Of a stretch of DNA of 64,000 nucleotides, positions 7,244 to 17,174 are shown in pieces. Made by a program: the position numbers and the translations under genes. How positions within the stretch are numbered: position 1 is the first letter of the stretch; every line of letters starts with the position of its first letter. Origin of the DNA: Bacillota bacterium (GTDB lineage Bacteria; Bacillota; Clostridia; Lachnospirales; Lachnospiraceae); the NCBI GenBank assembly GCA_023409835.1, contig JAEYQV010000096.1, forward strand, positions 1-64,000, in the 5' to 3' direction. The notes beneath the pieces were generated by a model, which ran no database searches, had not been told where the DNA came from, and saw only the letters and a list, made by a program, of their open reading frames with translations.

Positions 7244-9847
7244 ATGAGCCAGAAAATAAAAGACGGAATTGTCATTGATAATACGGTCTATATGATGGAC
7301 GAGCAGAAGACGGGATTCCCTGTCCTTATGAGAGTCCTCCAGTTTATGGTTGTTATGATGGGTAGCTTTAGTGCAATGTCCATGCTGATATATTGCTTTG
7401 AGCTTCCTGTCATCCAGAAATATATGTCATTGGCAGTCCTGCTATCCACCCTCCTGATATATGCTATGATTCTGTCTCCCTACTATGATTGGATAAAGCT
7501 TGCAGTATCCATAGCGGTATATCTGATTGCATTATACAAACTATTCCATCGACTGCAGAATGGCTTTTATCTCCTGGAGAACTATATTTTGTATCGTGCC
7601 GGCGATTATTACGAAGTGTCGGTGATACCCTATAAAGCACAATATGCTACAGCGGAGATGGATATCACGCTTCTGATGATTATGATTTTAATTCCGCTGG
7701 TTGCCTTGCTGTCTTATACAATCATCCGCAGCAGGCTGCTGAGCGTCTGCGATATTATCCTTCTGCTTCCAGTCGCAGCCAGCTTTGCCATGGGAGTAAC
7801 ACCTACGGAGGGGAACCTTCTTACTTATATTCTGGTCATGATTTATATGGCCCGATCCTATGGAGCGGGACAAACCTCCTACAAGGAGCAGAAATTTATG
7901 CTGCACAGGATCCATAACCGTTCCGCTCTGGTTTTATGTATTGTTATTCTTGGCCTTACTCTGATTTTGAAGCTTGTGGTTCCGGAGCAGAAATATGAAG
8001 CCATGGACAGAATCACGGAGACTAAGGCAGAGCTTCAGGATTTTCTGTTTAACTTCTCCTGGGAGGATGTTACCGATAAGGTCAGTGAGCTGAAATGGCT
8101 ACCAAGCCGGAGTACGGGCAGCGGGGGATTGAATTCCGGTAAGTTGGGAAGAGTGGATCAGGTGAAGTATGATGAGTCCGAACAGCTGCAGATAACCGCA
8201 CCGCTAAAATCCATCTCCGAAGGGATCTATCTGAAGGGCTTTGTCGGAACCACCTACACAGGGGACAGCTGGGAGGAGCATTCGAATGAGGAGAAGCAGC
8301 TTTATGAGAAACTGGTGCAGAAGCTTTCTTCGACTGACTTTAAACCGGCTAATATCAGCACCGAATTTATAAAGCAGCTAACCCGGATCAGCGGTGTCGA
8401 GTCAAATAGCTATATCGCCGAGGCAGGGCAGCAGTCGAATTTATTTGAATTTAATCAAGGTACGATATCCATCCAATACAGCGATGCGAACAAGAGCTAT
8501 CTCTATGCTCCATATATGACTGATTTTGAGGCAACCAAGAAGGTCCAATATCTTACCGATCTGTATGCGGCACCAGTTGCGAAGTCGAACAGCTATGAGT
8601 TTGATTACTTTTACGATTTGAACATGGGAGATAAGCTTTCTGACTACTTAAAGTCATCGGAAATCGATCTGCAGGCTTATAAGGAATTTGAGAAGCTCTA
8701 TGGCGAGTATGTCAAGGAGGTCTATACTAAGCTTCCAACGACAGGGCTGGAAAGGCTCCGGAGTGATTTCACCAGGGAAAAGATCGGCTCCAGAGTGGAC
8801 AGCATCGATAAGGCGGTCTCCTATGTCAAGGATTACCTCCAAAACAATGCACAATACACTCTTGCTCCGGGAAAGCTTCCCAAGGAGAAGGATTTTGTAG
8901 AGTATTTCATATATGAAAATCAATTAGGCTATTGCTCCCATTTCGCCTCCGCAGGTGTTCTTATGCTAAGGGCGCTGGGTTATCCTGCAAGATATGTGGA
9001 GGGGTATGCTGTGAACTCCTCTGATATCCTGTTTGATAAGGGAATGGAAGACGGAAGGGTAACCAGCTACTCTGATCAGAACACCTCTATAAGCTCTGAC
9101 AGTATGGTTGATGTATCCGTCAAGGATTATTGTGCCCATGCCTGGGTGGAGGTATACATTGATGGTTGCGGATGGTTTCCGGTAGAATTTACACCCAGTG
9201 CAACCATAGAGAACACCGAAGATGTAATTGAAGATATGGCAGATGCGGGACAAGGAATTGTCTTAGAGGAGGATTCCCGGATAACCCCTACGCCTACGGT
9301 TACTCCGAAGCCTACCGATCCTCCGAGGGAGGAAGATAAAAACACACCTACGGTAACTCCAATGCCAAAGAATAAACCAACAGATAAGAATGGGGCGGCC
9401 GGTACCGGGAATCGGGAAGGGCGGCAGTCGTTTGGAGGTATCTGGTTCCTGGTTCTTGCAGCTATAGCTGTAGCGGTCCTTACGATTTACCTTCTTCATA
9501 TTCTGCGTCAGCGAAGGCTTAAGCATATAGATAACCGCAGCAGGCTGGCAATCTATCGATATAGGGAGATAGAGCGGTTATTAAAGCTGAATAAAGCTTT
9601 ACCGAAGAAGGGAAGCAGGTGCCTGGAGGATGATTCGAATTATGTCAGGGAGCATTGTCCATATATTAACGAGAAAGAGTTTGAGCACTTCATGGAGATC
9701 GTTCGGAAGGCCAGATTCGGTAGGGATTCCATCAGTGAAGAGGAGTTGCAGGCAGTGGAGCAATACGGCGAAAGCCTGAAGAAGAAGGTACTGAATGGAG
9801 CATCTCCGATCAAACGTACCTATCTGAAAATGATTTTATCAATTTAG
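7244..9847 (+). CDS. TgpA-like membrane transglutaminase-domain protein
   Basis: An 867-residue protein with about six membrane segments in the first 260 residues, a large outside part with a transglutaminase-like core, a Pro/Thr-rich linker (about 685-730), another membrane helix (about 745-765) and a cytoplasmic tail. The catalytic Cys is Cys564 in LGYCSHFASAG and the His is His632 in CAHAWVEVY. The third position, usually Asp in GW.P.DPT, is Glu648 in WFPVEFTPS. The protein probably modifies or cleaves cell-surface proteins, working with MoxR and DUF58. This order is conserved in many Firmicutes. The substrate is unknown. Confidence 0.9.
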   Translation: MSQKIKDGIVIDNTVYMMDEQKTGFPVLMRVLQFMVVMMGSFSAMSMLIYCFELPVIQKYMSLAVLLSTLLIYAMILSPYYDWIKLAVSIAVYLIALYKLFHRLQNGFYLLENYILYRAGDYYEVSVIPYKAQYATAEMDITLLMIMILIPLVALLSYTIIRSRLLSVCDIILLLPVAASFAMGVTPTEGNLLTYILVMIYMARSYGAGQTSYKEQKFMLHRIHNRSALVLCIVILGLTLILKLVVPEQKYEAMDRITETKAELQDFLFNFSWEDVTDKVSELKWLPSRSTGSGGLNSGKLGRVDQVKYDESEQLQITAPLKSISEGIYLKGFVGTTYTGDSWEEHSNEEKQLYEKLVQKLSSTDFKPANISTEFIKQLTRISGVESNSYIAEAGQQSNLFEFNQGTISIQYSDANKSYLYAPYMTDFEATKKVQYLTDLYAAPVAKSNSYEFDYFYDLNMGDKLSDYLKSSEIDLQAYKEFEKLYGEYVKEVYTKLPTTGLERLRSDFTREKIGSRVDSIDKAVSYVKDYLQNNAQYTLAPGKLPKEKDFVEYFIYENQLGYCSHFASAGVLMLRALGYPARYVEGYAVNSSDILFDKGMEDGRVTSYSDQNTSISSDSMVDVSVKDYCAHAWVEVYIDGCGWFPVEFTPSATIENTEDVIEDMADAGQGIVLEEDSRITPTPTVTPKPTDPPREEDKNTPTVTPMPKNKPTDKNGAAGTGNREGRQSFGGIWFLVLAAIAVAVLTIYLLHILRQRRLKHIDNRSRLAIYRYREIERLLKLNKALPKKGSRCLEDDSNYVREHCPYINEKEFEHFMEIVRKARFGRDSISEEELQAVEQYGESLKKKVLNGASPIKRTYLKMILSI

Positions 9848-9936
9848 CCAATACTGGAAAATATACTTCTTACTTACCGTGAACTGTGGTATACTTTAGG
9901 TAGAGGATTAATATCAGTACAGAACGGAGTGGCTTA

Positions 9937-10566
9937 ATGAGAAAAATTATTACGATTAGCAGACAGTTTGGTAGCGGAGGAAGAGAAATCGGAGCGAAAT
10001 TAGCTAAAAGGCTGGGAGTTCCTTTTTACGATAATGAGTTGATAACCAGAGCTGCTAAGGAGAGCGGATTTTCAATCGCTGCTTTTGAGAATGCCGAGAA
10101 GAAGGCGACAAACAGTCTTCTCTATTCCATTGCCATGGGGATGAATGCCTACGGGAATCAGGATATCGGCTTCACACATCTGTCGCTGGATGATCAGATT
10201 TATCTGGCTCAAAGTAATGTGATCAGGAAGGTAGCTAAGGAAGGTCCCTGTGTCATCGTAGGGAGGTGTGCCGATTATATTCTCAGAGATTATGAGAATG
10301 TAGTCCACGTATTTATCTGGGCTGATTTGGAATTCCGTAAAGACAGGGCCATACATCTGTATCAGCTTCCGGAACATAAAGCGGAGGAAGAGATTATTAA
10401 GACAGATAAGCGCAGAGCAAATTATTATAACTATCATGCAAGTGATAAATGGGGAAGGGCGGAGAATTATCACCTATCCATCAAAAGTGATTATGTCGGT
10501 ATTGATAATGCAGTCGACCTGATCGTAGAATTTCTGAATTATGGGGAAAGGGGACCGGCTGTTTAA
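9937..10566 (+). CDS. Cytidylate kinase-like family protein
   Basis: A 209-residue P-loop protein starting MRKIITISRQFGSGGREIG, the signature of the cytidylate-kinase-like family (AAA_26) rather than canonical Cmk. The P-loop is FGSGGREIG at about residues 11-19; later RCADYIL and the Arg/Lys-rich region near KTDKRRANYYNYH fit the family. Housekeeping Cmk proteins are somewhat longer and differ, so the substrate is uncertain. The ATG is preceded by a modest site (CGGAGTGGCTTA). An extended -10 box (TGGTATACT, ending 9895) lies upstream, so it likely starts its own unit with the next gene. Confidence 0.85.
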   Translation: MRKIITISRQFGSGGREIGAKLAKRLGVPFYDNELITRAAKESGFSIAAFENAEKKATNSLLYSIAMGMNAYGNQDIGFTHLSLDDQIYLAQSNVIRKVAKEGPCVIVGRCADYILRDYENVVHVFIWADLEFRKDRAIHLYQLPEHKAEEEIIKTDKRRANYYNYHASDKWGRAENYHLSIKSDYVGIDNAVDLIVEFLNYGERGPAV

Positions 10567-10567
10567 G

Positions 10568-11764
10568 ATGAAATGGAGAGATAAATTTAATTGGAAATAC
10601 ATGCAGATATCCCTGTATGTCATAATAACCTGTGTCATTATTTATTCACTAACTTTAATTGCGAAACATATTCCTGAGATAGCTCGCCAGTTCATGGAGA
10701 TCATCGGGTGGATCCTGATCGTAATTAGGCCTGTCATCTTGGGTTTTGTGTTCGCGTATCTTATGGATCCTGCTGTCAGCTTCTTTGAAGGCAGGTTCCG
10801 TAAGTGGAAGCTGTTTCGAAGGTTGAAGAGGCCCAGAACCTGGGCTGCCTTACTATCCGTATTTTTATTGGTGATAGCCGTCACCGGATTGATCTCGTTG
10901 CTGGTTTACAGCGTAACGAAGGAGCTGAGGTTTGCCAGCTTTGATGATATCAGCAGCCTTGCCCAGAACTTTTTAGGCAGCCTGAATGCCTTCTATCAGT
11001 CTCTGCTTGACAAGATGAGAGCTCTTGATATCCGGTCGGAGGAGCTACAGCTATATGTGACGAATGCCACGGAGAATATCATGAGTTCGCTGATTAGCTT
11101 TGCAAAAGGGACAGTAGCTTCGATCACGAATATCTCAAGCTATCTGACAACCATTATCTTTAGCTTTATCATCGGCTTCTATTTTATGATTGATGGAAGG
11201 ATGATTATGGATTATATGCAGAAGGTGTTCAAAGCCTTATTCTCAAGACAGGCGAACCTTAAGGCTTCTTCCTCACTCCGGGATATTGACCATGTATTTT
11301 CCGGATATATCAGAGGGCAGCTGACCGATGCTATAGTCATGATGATCTTAATCAGCCTGACCCTTTCGATCACCGGAGTAAAGTATGCAGTGTTAATCGG
11401 TATTTTTGCCGGAATTGGTAATATGATTCCTTACTTTGGCCCAATTGTTGCTTATTTCAGCACGACTCTGGTATGCGTGATTACCGGCGACACGAAGACA
11501 TTATTCATATCACTTCTGGCGTTAGCCTTTATTCAATTTCTGGATGGCAATCTGATCGGTCCGAAGCTGCTCAGCCGTTCTATTAAAATACATCCGCTGA
11601 TCATCATTATATCCTTGATCTTCGGCAGTGCAATCGGAGGCTTTCTTGGCATGCTTCTGGCAGTTCCGGTCGGGGCATATATTAAGCTGGTGTTTGTACG
11701 CTTTATTGATAACCGAACGAAACGCAGGGAAGAATTGGACAAGGTACAGAAGCAAAAGAAGTAG
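10568..11764 (+). CDS. AI-2E/PerM-family transporter
   Basis: About 398 residues with around eight membrane helices and the family-typical late region (GNMIPYFGPIVAYF, then LDGNLIGPKLLSRSI). Members include sporulation protein YtvI, the AI-2 exporter TqsA and sodium/proton antiporters, so the substrate cannot be told from sequence. I chose the ATG one base after the stop of the previous gene; an upstream ATG at 10541 has no ribosome binding site, while AAAGGGGA lies 13 bases before the chosen start. Likely co-transcribed with the kinase-like gene. Confidence 0.88.
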   Translation: MKWRDKFNWKYMQISLYVIITCVIIYSLTLIAKHIPEIARQFMEIIGWILIVIRPVILGFVFAYLMDPAVSFFEGRFRKWKLFRRLKRPRTWAALLSVFLLVIAVTGLISLLVYSVTKELRFASFDDISSLAQNFLGSLNAFYQSLLDKMRALDIRSEELQLYVTNATENIMSSLISFAKGTVASITNISSYLTTIIFSFIIGFYFMIDGRMIMDYMQKVFKALFSRQANLKASSSLRDIDHVFSGYIRGQLTDAIVMMILISLTLSITGVKYAVLIGIFAGIGNMIPYFGPIVAYFSTTLVCVITGDTKTLFISLLALAFIQFLDGNLIGPKLLSRSIKIHPLIIIISLIFGSAIGGFLGMLLAVPVGAYIKLVFVRFIDNRTKRREELDKVQKQKK

Positions 11765-11927
11765 ACAAGTACCCTTATCGGGGGGCTTGCTTTACAATTA
11801 TGAAATATAGTTTAATAATAATTAACAAAATTTAAGAAAATCTTAAGAAAATATATAGTCATTAATTAAGATTTATAGTGTAGCATTAATAAGAGAATTT
11901 ACCTGCAATTTACAGGGAAGGTGAAAA

Positions 11928-12677
11928 ATGAATAATAAAGATGAGACTATTATTGAACTAAAAAATGTCAAGAAGATATATCGGATGGGAAATGAACGGA
12001 TCAGTGCCGTGGATGATGTGAGCTTTACCATTAAAAAGGGCGAGTTCTGTTGTCTATACGGTGTCTCCGGTTCCGGTAAATCGACCCTGCTAAACTTGAT
12101 GGCCGGAATTGAGAAGGTTTCCTCAGGACAGATTATCATAAAAGGTAAGAACGTACATAAAATGAGTGAGAAAAGCCTTGCAAAATTCCGACAGAATAAT
12201 TTGGGGTTCGTATTCCAGTCCTATAACCTGATGAATTCCATGACAGCGCTTGAGAATGTAGAGCTGCCACTGACCTTTAAGCGGATGGCCTCCAAAAAGA
12301 GGAGAAAGATGGCGCGGGAAATGCTTAAGAAGGTCGGTCTGGGAGCAAGGCTGAAGCATAAGCCGAAGGAAATGAGCGGCGGACAGCAGCAGAGGGTAGG
12401 TATTGCAAGGGCCTTTGTCAGTAACCCGGAGATTGTATTTGCGGATGAACCAACCGGTAATCTGGATTCCAAGACCTCCAGAGAGGTAATGGACCTGATT
12501 AAGGAGATGGCAAATACCAATCACCAGACCATCGTCATGGTAACTCATGACAAAAGGCTGACGGAATATGCAGATCGGATTATTCATATCTTTGATGGTA
12601 AGATTGAAGAAATAGAGGTTCTTAAGAAGGAAAACGAACCTGAGGCAGAGGAGAAGCTGGAGCAGGAAATCTCATAA
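11928..12677 (+). CDS. ABC transporter ATP-binding protein (LolD/MacB type)
   Basis: A 249-residue ATPase with Walker A GVSGSGKST (about residues 45-53), the signature MSGGQQQR (about 149-156), Walker B IVFADEPTGNLDS and the His switch. The DEPTGNLDS form is typical of the MacB/LolD/FtsE group that powers mechanical or export-type systems with FtsX-like permeases. The matching permease is encoded three genes on (15762-17093). The C-terminal tail is Glu-rich (about 225-249), an extension beyond the usual domain. The ATG follows AGGGAAGGTGAAAA. It heads a four-gene operon with a secreted CARDB protein. Confidence 0.93.
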   Translation: MNNKDETIIELKNVKKIYRMGNERISAVDDVSFTIKKGEFCCLYGVSGSGKSTLLNLMAGIEKVSSGQIIIKGKNVHKMSEKSLAKFRQNNLGFVFQSYNLMNSMTALENVELPLTFKRMASKKRRKMAREMLKKVGLGARLKHKPKEMSGGQQQRVGIARAFVSNPEIVFADEPTGNLDSKTSREVMDLIKEMANTNHQTIVMVTHDKRLTEYADRIIHIFDGKIEEIEVLKKENEPEAEEKLEQEIS

Positions 12678-12730
12678 GCGTCAGGAAGCAACGGCAATAA
12701 TAGAAATTAAAGGAAGACGAGGGAGCAAGA

Positions 12731-15184
12731 ATGAGAATGAAAAGAGTAATTGTTGCGATTTTGACTATATGCTTACTTGCAAGCGGAATGTTAGGGAATG
12801 CTTACATAGCGAAGGCAGAGGGAGTCCAAGGCCCCAAATTAGTATCTGCAGATGAAAAAACCAGCTTTGTTGTAAAGCCCGGAGAAACGACACATCTGCA
12901 TTTACCGATCAGAACGACCGGATATATTGTTCTTGATGCTTTGGCAAATATATCGGATAAGAATCCTGATTCACCGTTTATATTTTCTGAGCCTAAGCTG
13001 ACAACCGAGAAAGGTGACAGCATAAGCCGTCTTGAAATCAGTGCCAATACCTATGTGGATTTTGATGTGACGGTAAAGGAGACGGCCGGAATAAAGTCAT
13101 ATCCGGTTTCTCTGCTGATTGACGGTATCTTTTATTCGTATAATGATCCACTAAATCCGACTACCTGCAATATGTCGTTGGATCTGGTTTTTAATATTCT
13201 GGAGGAGAAGGCACCCGCACAATTAACCATTGTTAATTTAAGTCATAAGGATGCTACTCCGGGCAGTAATCTCGACCTGAATTTTTCCATTAAAAATGAG
13301 GGAGAGATAAACGCACGTAATACTTACTTAAACATCACCTATGGTGATACCGGGATTAGCAAGAGATATACAGCAGATAATATGAAGATTGGTGATATCA
13401 AACCGGGTGATAGTAAGTCCGTTGTACTGCCGGTAACGATATCTCCTACGGTCGGCTCAGGTAAAAAAATGCTGACTGCGAACTTCAGCTATAAGGACAT
13501 TGACGGTAATACGAAGACCTCAACCTACACGATAGGTATTAATATTGAAGCGAATGAGGAAGGACCTTATATTGATATCGACGACATCTCCTATCCCAAG
13601 GATTTAAAACAGGGTCAGGATTTTACACTTACAGCCATACTCCATAACTATGGAGAAGTAACAGCAGATGATGTTTTAGTGTCAATTGAGAATTCAGAGA
13701 CAGACGGTATTGTTAAGAATTTCATTGCAGATGCAGTTAAGGCAGGGGCAGTGAAAAAAGACGGTACGAAAGAGATAAAGATACCTCTGACAGTGGGAGC
13801 GGCAGCGACCGGTAAATTAAATAAGCTGAATCTTAAATTTACCTATAAGGACAGCATGGGAGTTCCTTATACAAGAACAAAGACCCTGTACATAGAAGTG
13901 ACCTCTCCTGAAGAAGCTAAGGAACCCATAATTATCGTTAGCAATGTCAGTCAGACACCTTCACAGCCGATAGCAGGCGGTGATTTAAAGGTTTCCTTTG
14001 ATGTTCAGAATAAGGGGCCTGCAGATATCACGGGATTAAAAATCAGTCTGCCGAACCTGACCGGTGCGACCTTTATTCCGGTGAATTCCGAGCCGTATCT
14101 CTATATTGAGAAGCTGAGTGCCGGAGAAACCAAGAGAATAACGATCCCTCTTACCATATCCGAGGATATACCGGAGGGAGTTAATAATTTGAAGGTGCAA
14201 TATGATTTCAAAGAAGGAGCAGGCGGCAGCTTTGATATTCCCGTCCTTGATGTAAAGAATGATATGGGCAGCAGCAGTATGCCTAAGCTGATTATCAGCA
14301 AGTATACTACTGATATTCCGGAGCTTAGAGCCGGCAGCACCTTTAACTTTACCTTTGATATCTATAATACCCACTCCTCCGTCAGTGCCAAGAATATTAC
14401 GGTAACGGTTTCTCAGGCTGAAAATGTCTTCAATGTAACTCAGGGCAGCAACAGCTTCTTCATCGAGCGGATTAATCCCGGTGAGACGGTTCAGGAGACA
14501 CTTGAGTTAAAGGTGAAATCCGATACGAAGACGGGAGCCTATAAATTACATATAGAATTAGAATATGAATATGACGGAATTAAGCCAAAGGAGAACGGAG
14601 ATGTCGGCGTCACCAGACCCTATGACCTTAATCTGCAGGCAGTTGAGAATGCCAGACCCGTTGTCGATTATGTGAGTGTATACTCCATGGATGGTAATGT
14701 AGTTGTGCAGAGTCCGGCGATGCTTTCCTTTGAATTCTATAATATGGGCAAATCTGCGTTAAACAATGTGGTTGCTACAGTAGAAGGAGATTTCACCAAG
14801 TCTGACGGTAATATGTACTTTATCGGTAATGTTATGGAGGGCAGCTCCATGTATGCCGAATTTGAGGTGATACCGAATATGGAAGGTCAAGCGAAGGGAA
14901 CATTGGTAGTTACCTATGAGGATAGCAACGGAGATCCGGTAGAATACAGGAAGGATTTCGAGTATCCGGTAAACAGTGCCCAGGTATTTGATCCCGGCAT
15001 GATAGATGGCGGCATGGATGTATTCAATCCGACTGTGCCTGTTGCTAAGAAACCGATTGTTCCGTTGTGGTTATTCATCATCATTGAAGTTGTATTATTT
15101 GTTATTTTCCTTCCAATAACCAGGAAGGTAATCATCAGTTTATATAGGAAGAAGCTCCAGAAGAAGGAAGACGAGAAATATTAA
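12731..15184 (+). CDS. Large CARDB-repeat surface protein with C-terminal membrane anchor
   Basis: An 817-residue exported protein. A signal peptide occupies about residues 1-30 (ILTICLLASGMLGNAYIAKA). The rest is built of roughly five Ig-like/CARDB (COG1361) modules, seen as recurring phrases such as ITGLKISL, IEKLSAGETKRITIPLTI, IERINPGETVQETLELKV and LKVQYDFKEG. A membrane helix near residues 776-800 and a basic tail (KLQKKEDEKY) anchor it with the repeats outside. It lies between an ABC ATPase and its permease, so it probably works with the transporter as a periplasm-side or wall-side scaffold or ligand binder. The exact role is unknown. Confidence 0.88.
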   Translation: MRMKRVIVAILTICLLASGMLGNAYIAKAEGVQGPKLVSADEKTSFVVKPGETTHLHLPIRTTGYIVLDALANISDKNPDSPFIFSEPKLTTEKGDSISRLEISANTYVDFDVTVKETAGIKSYPVSLLIDGIFYSYNDPLNPTTCNMSLDLVFNILEEKAPAQLTIVNLSHKDATPGSNLDLNFSIKNEGEINARNTYLNITYGDTGISKRYTADNMKIGDIKPGDSKSVVLPVTISPTVGSGKKMLTANFSYKDIDGNTKTSTYTIGINIEANEEGPYIDIDDISYPKDLKQGQDFTLTAILHNYGEVTADDVLVSIENSETDGIVKNFIADAVKAGAVKKDGTKEIKIPLTVGAAATGKLNKLNLKFTYKDSMGVPYTRTKTLYIEVTSPEEAKEPIIIVSNVSQTPSQPIAGGDLKVSFDVQNKGPADITGLKISLPNLTGATFIPVNSEPYLYIEKLSAGETKRITIPLTISEDIPEGVNNLKVQYDFKEGAGGSFDIPVLDVKNDMGSSSMPKLIISKYTTDIPELRAGSTFNFTFDIYNTHSSVSAKNITVTVSQAENVFNVTQGSNSFFIERINPGETVQETLELKVKSDTKTGAYKLHIELEYEYDGIKPKENGDVGVTRPYDLNLQAVENARPVVDYVSVYSMDGNVVVQSPAMLSFEFYNMGKSALNNVVATVEGDFTKSDGNMYFIGNVMEGSSMYAEFEVIPNMEGQAKGTLVVTYEDSNGDPVEYRKDFEYPVNSAQVFDPGMIDGGMDVFNPTVPVAKKPIVPLWLFIIIEVVLFVIFLPITRKVIISLYRKKLQKKEDEKY

Positions 15185-15250
15185 TAAGTCAGTTTTTAAA
15201 TCTGTGCTGGCGCATAAATTCATGGTGCTTCGGCAGAATGGGAGGACTAA

Positions 15251-15772
15251 ATGGGTAATATCATAATGGATACAAAAAGTGAAGCAGTTGCTGCATCCCA
15301 GGTCATGGTGAAGGGAATGAGCACCAAGGAGGTAGGCAGCAATACCGCTTCCAGTACAGCAGGAGCATCCACTTCAGTAGCTGTATCGGAAATATCGGTA
15401 AATACAACAGAGGCTGCGGCTCCGGTAGAGGCAACAACAGAGGAAGCAGTTACTGAAGGAGCTACGGATGCTGTGGTTGCAGACACCGCTGTTGATACTC
15501 CGGTAACGGACAATGCAACAGTTGAGGGAGAAGTTGGAGTAGGAAACGAAATGCCGGTGGATACCGGAGTGGTTGTTAATCCCGGATATGACGAAGGAAT
15601 GTACACAGACCCTATGATGGAGACAGGGGTGGCTGAAGTAAAGGATCCGCTGTTATCCTCCTGGCCGTTTGTAATCGGAATCTCCTCGGCTGTTCTTCTG
15701 ATTAGCATTGCCTTCGGATTTTTACTGGCTCGCAGAAAAATTAAAAAAGGGATTGAGCTCTATGAGGATTAG
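15251..15772 (+). CDS. Ala/Thr/Val-rich low-complexity protein with C-terminal membrane helix
   Basis: A 173-residue protein whose first 135 residues are acidic and rich in Ala, Thr, Val and Glu (for example EAAAPVEATTEEAVTEGATD), followed by one membrane helix (about 140-160, WPFVIGISSAVLLISIAFGF) and a short basic tail ARRKIKKG. No cleavable signal peptide is visible, so topology is uncertain; the basic tail suggests that the N-terminal part is outside. GGAGG lies six bases before ATG. It overlaps the permease gene by 11 bases, so the two are translationally linked. The family is not recognised. It could be a spacer or tether between the CARDB protein and the permease. Confidence 0.75.
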   Translation: MGNIIMDTKSEAVAASQVMVKGMSTKEVGSNTASSTAGASTSVAVSEISVNTTEAAAPVEATTEEAVTEGATDAVVADTAVDTPVTDNATVEGEVGVGNEMPVDTGVVVNPGYDEGMYTDPMMETGVAEVKDPLLSSWPFVIGISSAVLLISIAFGFLLARRKIKKGIELYED

Positions 15773-17093
15773 TGATCTGATTAAGATGGGCATTCGTAAC
15801 CTGTTCCGAAGAAAGGTCAGGACCATCCTAACGATTTTGGGTGTAATCATCGGTTCATTATTTATCATTATTATGTTCTCCATCGGTCAGGGTATGGATT
15901 ATTATTATGAAACCCAGGTAATGCAGCAGGGAAGTATGACTACGATTACTGTTAATACCTATGGAGATATATTTGACGATGACGGCCGCTATGTGGATAG
16001 TAAGCAACAGAAGCTGGATGAGAATCTTCTGGACCAGATAAAGCAGATTAAACATGTAAAAGCGGTAACTCCTGTAATTCAGAAGAATGCCACATTATAT
16101 TCCGGAAGATATCAGGGATGGACCTATATCACGGCAATGGATTGGGAGGTTTTTGAGGCCTTCGACTTCCCGAAGCTTACCCAGGGTGTATATCCGAACG
16201 ATGAGGATAACTCTGCGCTCATCTTCGGCTTCATGCAGCCCTATGAGTTCTATGATACGAGTTCCTGGAGGTGGACACCGGTTACGATCGACATCAATAA
16301 GGATAAGCTGGTTTTAAAATTCGAAGACTACCAGCCCAGCACCAAGAAGAAGAAATTCACTGTTCCCCTGACCAACATCGCTAAGATGGAGGAGACGAAA
16401 GCAGATTTTGATTATAATACTTATATGGATCTGGATTATTTCAAGGAGATCTATATGCAATATTGTAATACCTTAACACTGGAGGACCGTAAGAAAGCCA
16501 TTAAGACGTTGACGGAGTATCAGCAGATACGACTGAATGTGGATAGTATGGAAAACGTTGAGGAGGTACAAGATAAGATACAGGAGCTTGGCTTCCTGTC
16601 CTCTAGCAATATGCAGTTTCTGAAACCGACGATTGAGGCTTCGAAGACGATACAGATGGTATTCCTGGTACTTGGAGCAGTATCCATGTTCATATCTGCA
16701 ATCAGTATTGCCAATACCATGGTGATGGCGATCTATGAGAGAACGAAGGAAATCGGTATCATGAAGGTCCTCGGCTGTGTGATTAAGGATATTAAGAAGC
16801 TGTTCTTATTTGAAGCCGGTATGATTGGATTTTTTGGTGGAATTATCGGTATCGGACTTGGATACCTTGCCTCATTACTGATTAATAAGTACGGGCAGCC
16901 TTTATTCAACGCAATCATGTCCTCGCCCTATATGATGTCGGATACGGGGCAGACGAAGTATTCCATAATCCCTTTCTACCTGCCGTTTATTACCCTAGCT
17001 ATATCAACGGGTGTTGGTATTGTCTTCGGATATTTCCCGGCAAGACGGGCTACGAAGATCAGCTCGATTGAAGCGATGAAGTCGGAAGGTTAG
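15762..17093 (+). CDS. ABC transporter permease (MacB/FtsX type)
   Basis: A permease of about 443 residues starting MRISDLIKMGIRNLFRRKVR, which is the usual amphipathic N-terminus of MacB-type permeases. It has one N-terminal membrane helix (about 22-45), a large extracellular MacB-type domain (about 50-290), and three C-terminal helices with the FtsX core (ERTKEIGIMKVLG at about 320-335). The topology fits a mechanotransmission system rather than a channel. The start at 15762 has AAGGGA upstream and overlaps the previous gene; an earlier in-frame ATG has no such support. The partner ATPase is at 11928-12677. Confidence 0.92.
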   Translation: MRISDLIKMGIRNLFRRKVRTILTILGVIIGSLFIIIMFSIGQGMDYYYETQVMQQGSMTTITVNTYGDIFDDDGRYVDSKQQKLDENLLDQIKQIKHVKAVTPVIQKNATLYSGRYQGWTYITAMDWEVFEAFDFPKLTQGVYPNDEDNSALIFGFMQPYEFYDTSSWRWTPVTIDINKDKLVLKFEDYQPSTKKKKFTVPLTNIAKMEETKADFDYNTYMDLDYFKEIYMQYCNTLTLEDRKKAIKTLTEYQQIRLNVDSMENVEEVQDKIQELGFLSSSNMQFLKPTIEASKTIQMVFLVLGAVSMFISAISIANTMVMAIYERTKEIGIMKVLGCVIKDIKKLFLFEAGMIGFFGGIIGIGLGYLASLLINKYGQPLFNAIMSSPYMMSDTGQTKYSIIPFYLPFITLAISTGVGIVFGYFPARRATKISSIEAMKSEG

Positions 17094-17174
17094 AATCGGT
17101 GTTAAAGAATCTGATTAAAATGATCCTAGGCCTTAGGCAGACTAGCTAGGGCAGGGATAGAATATAGGATAAGA

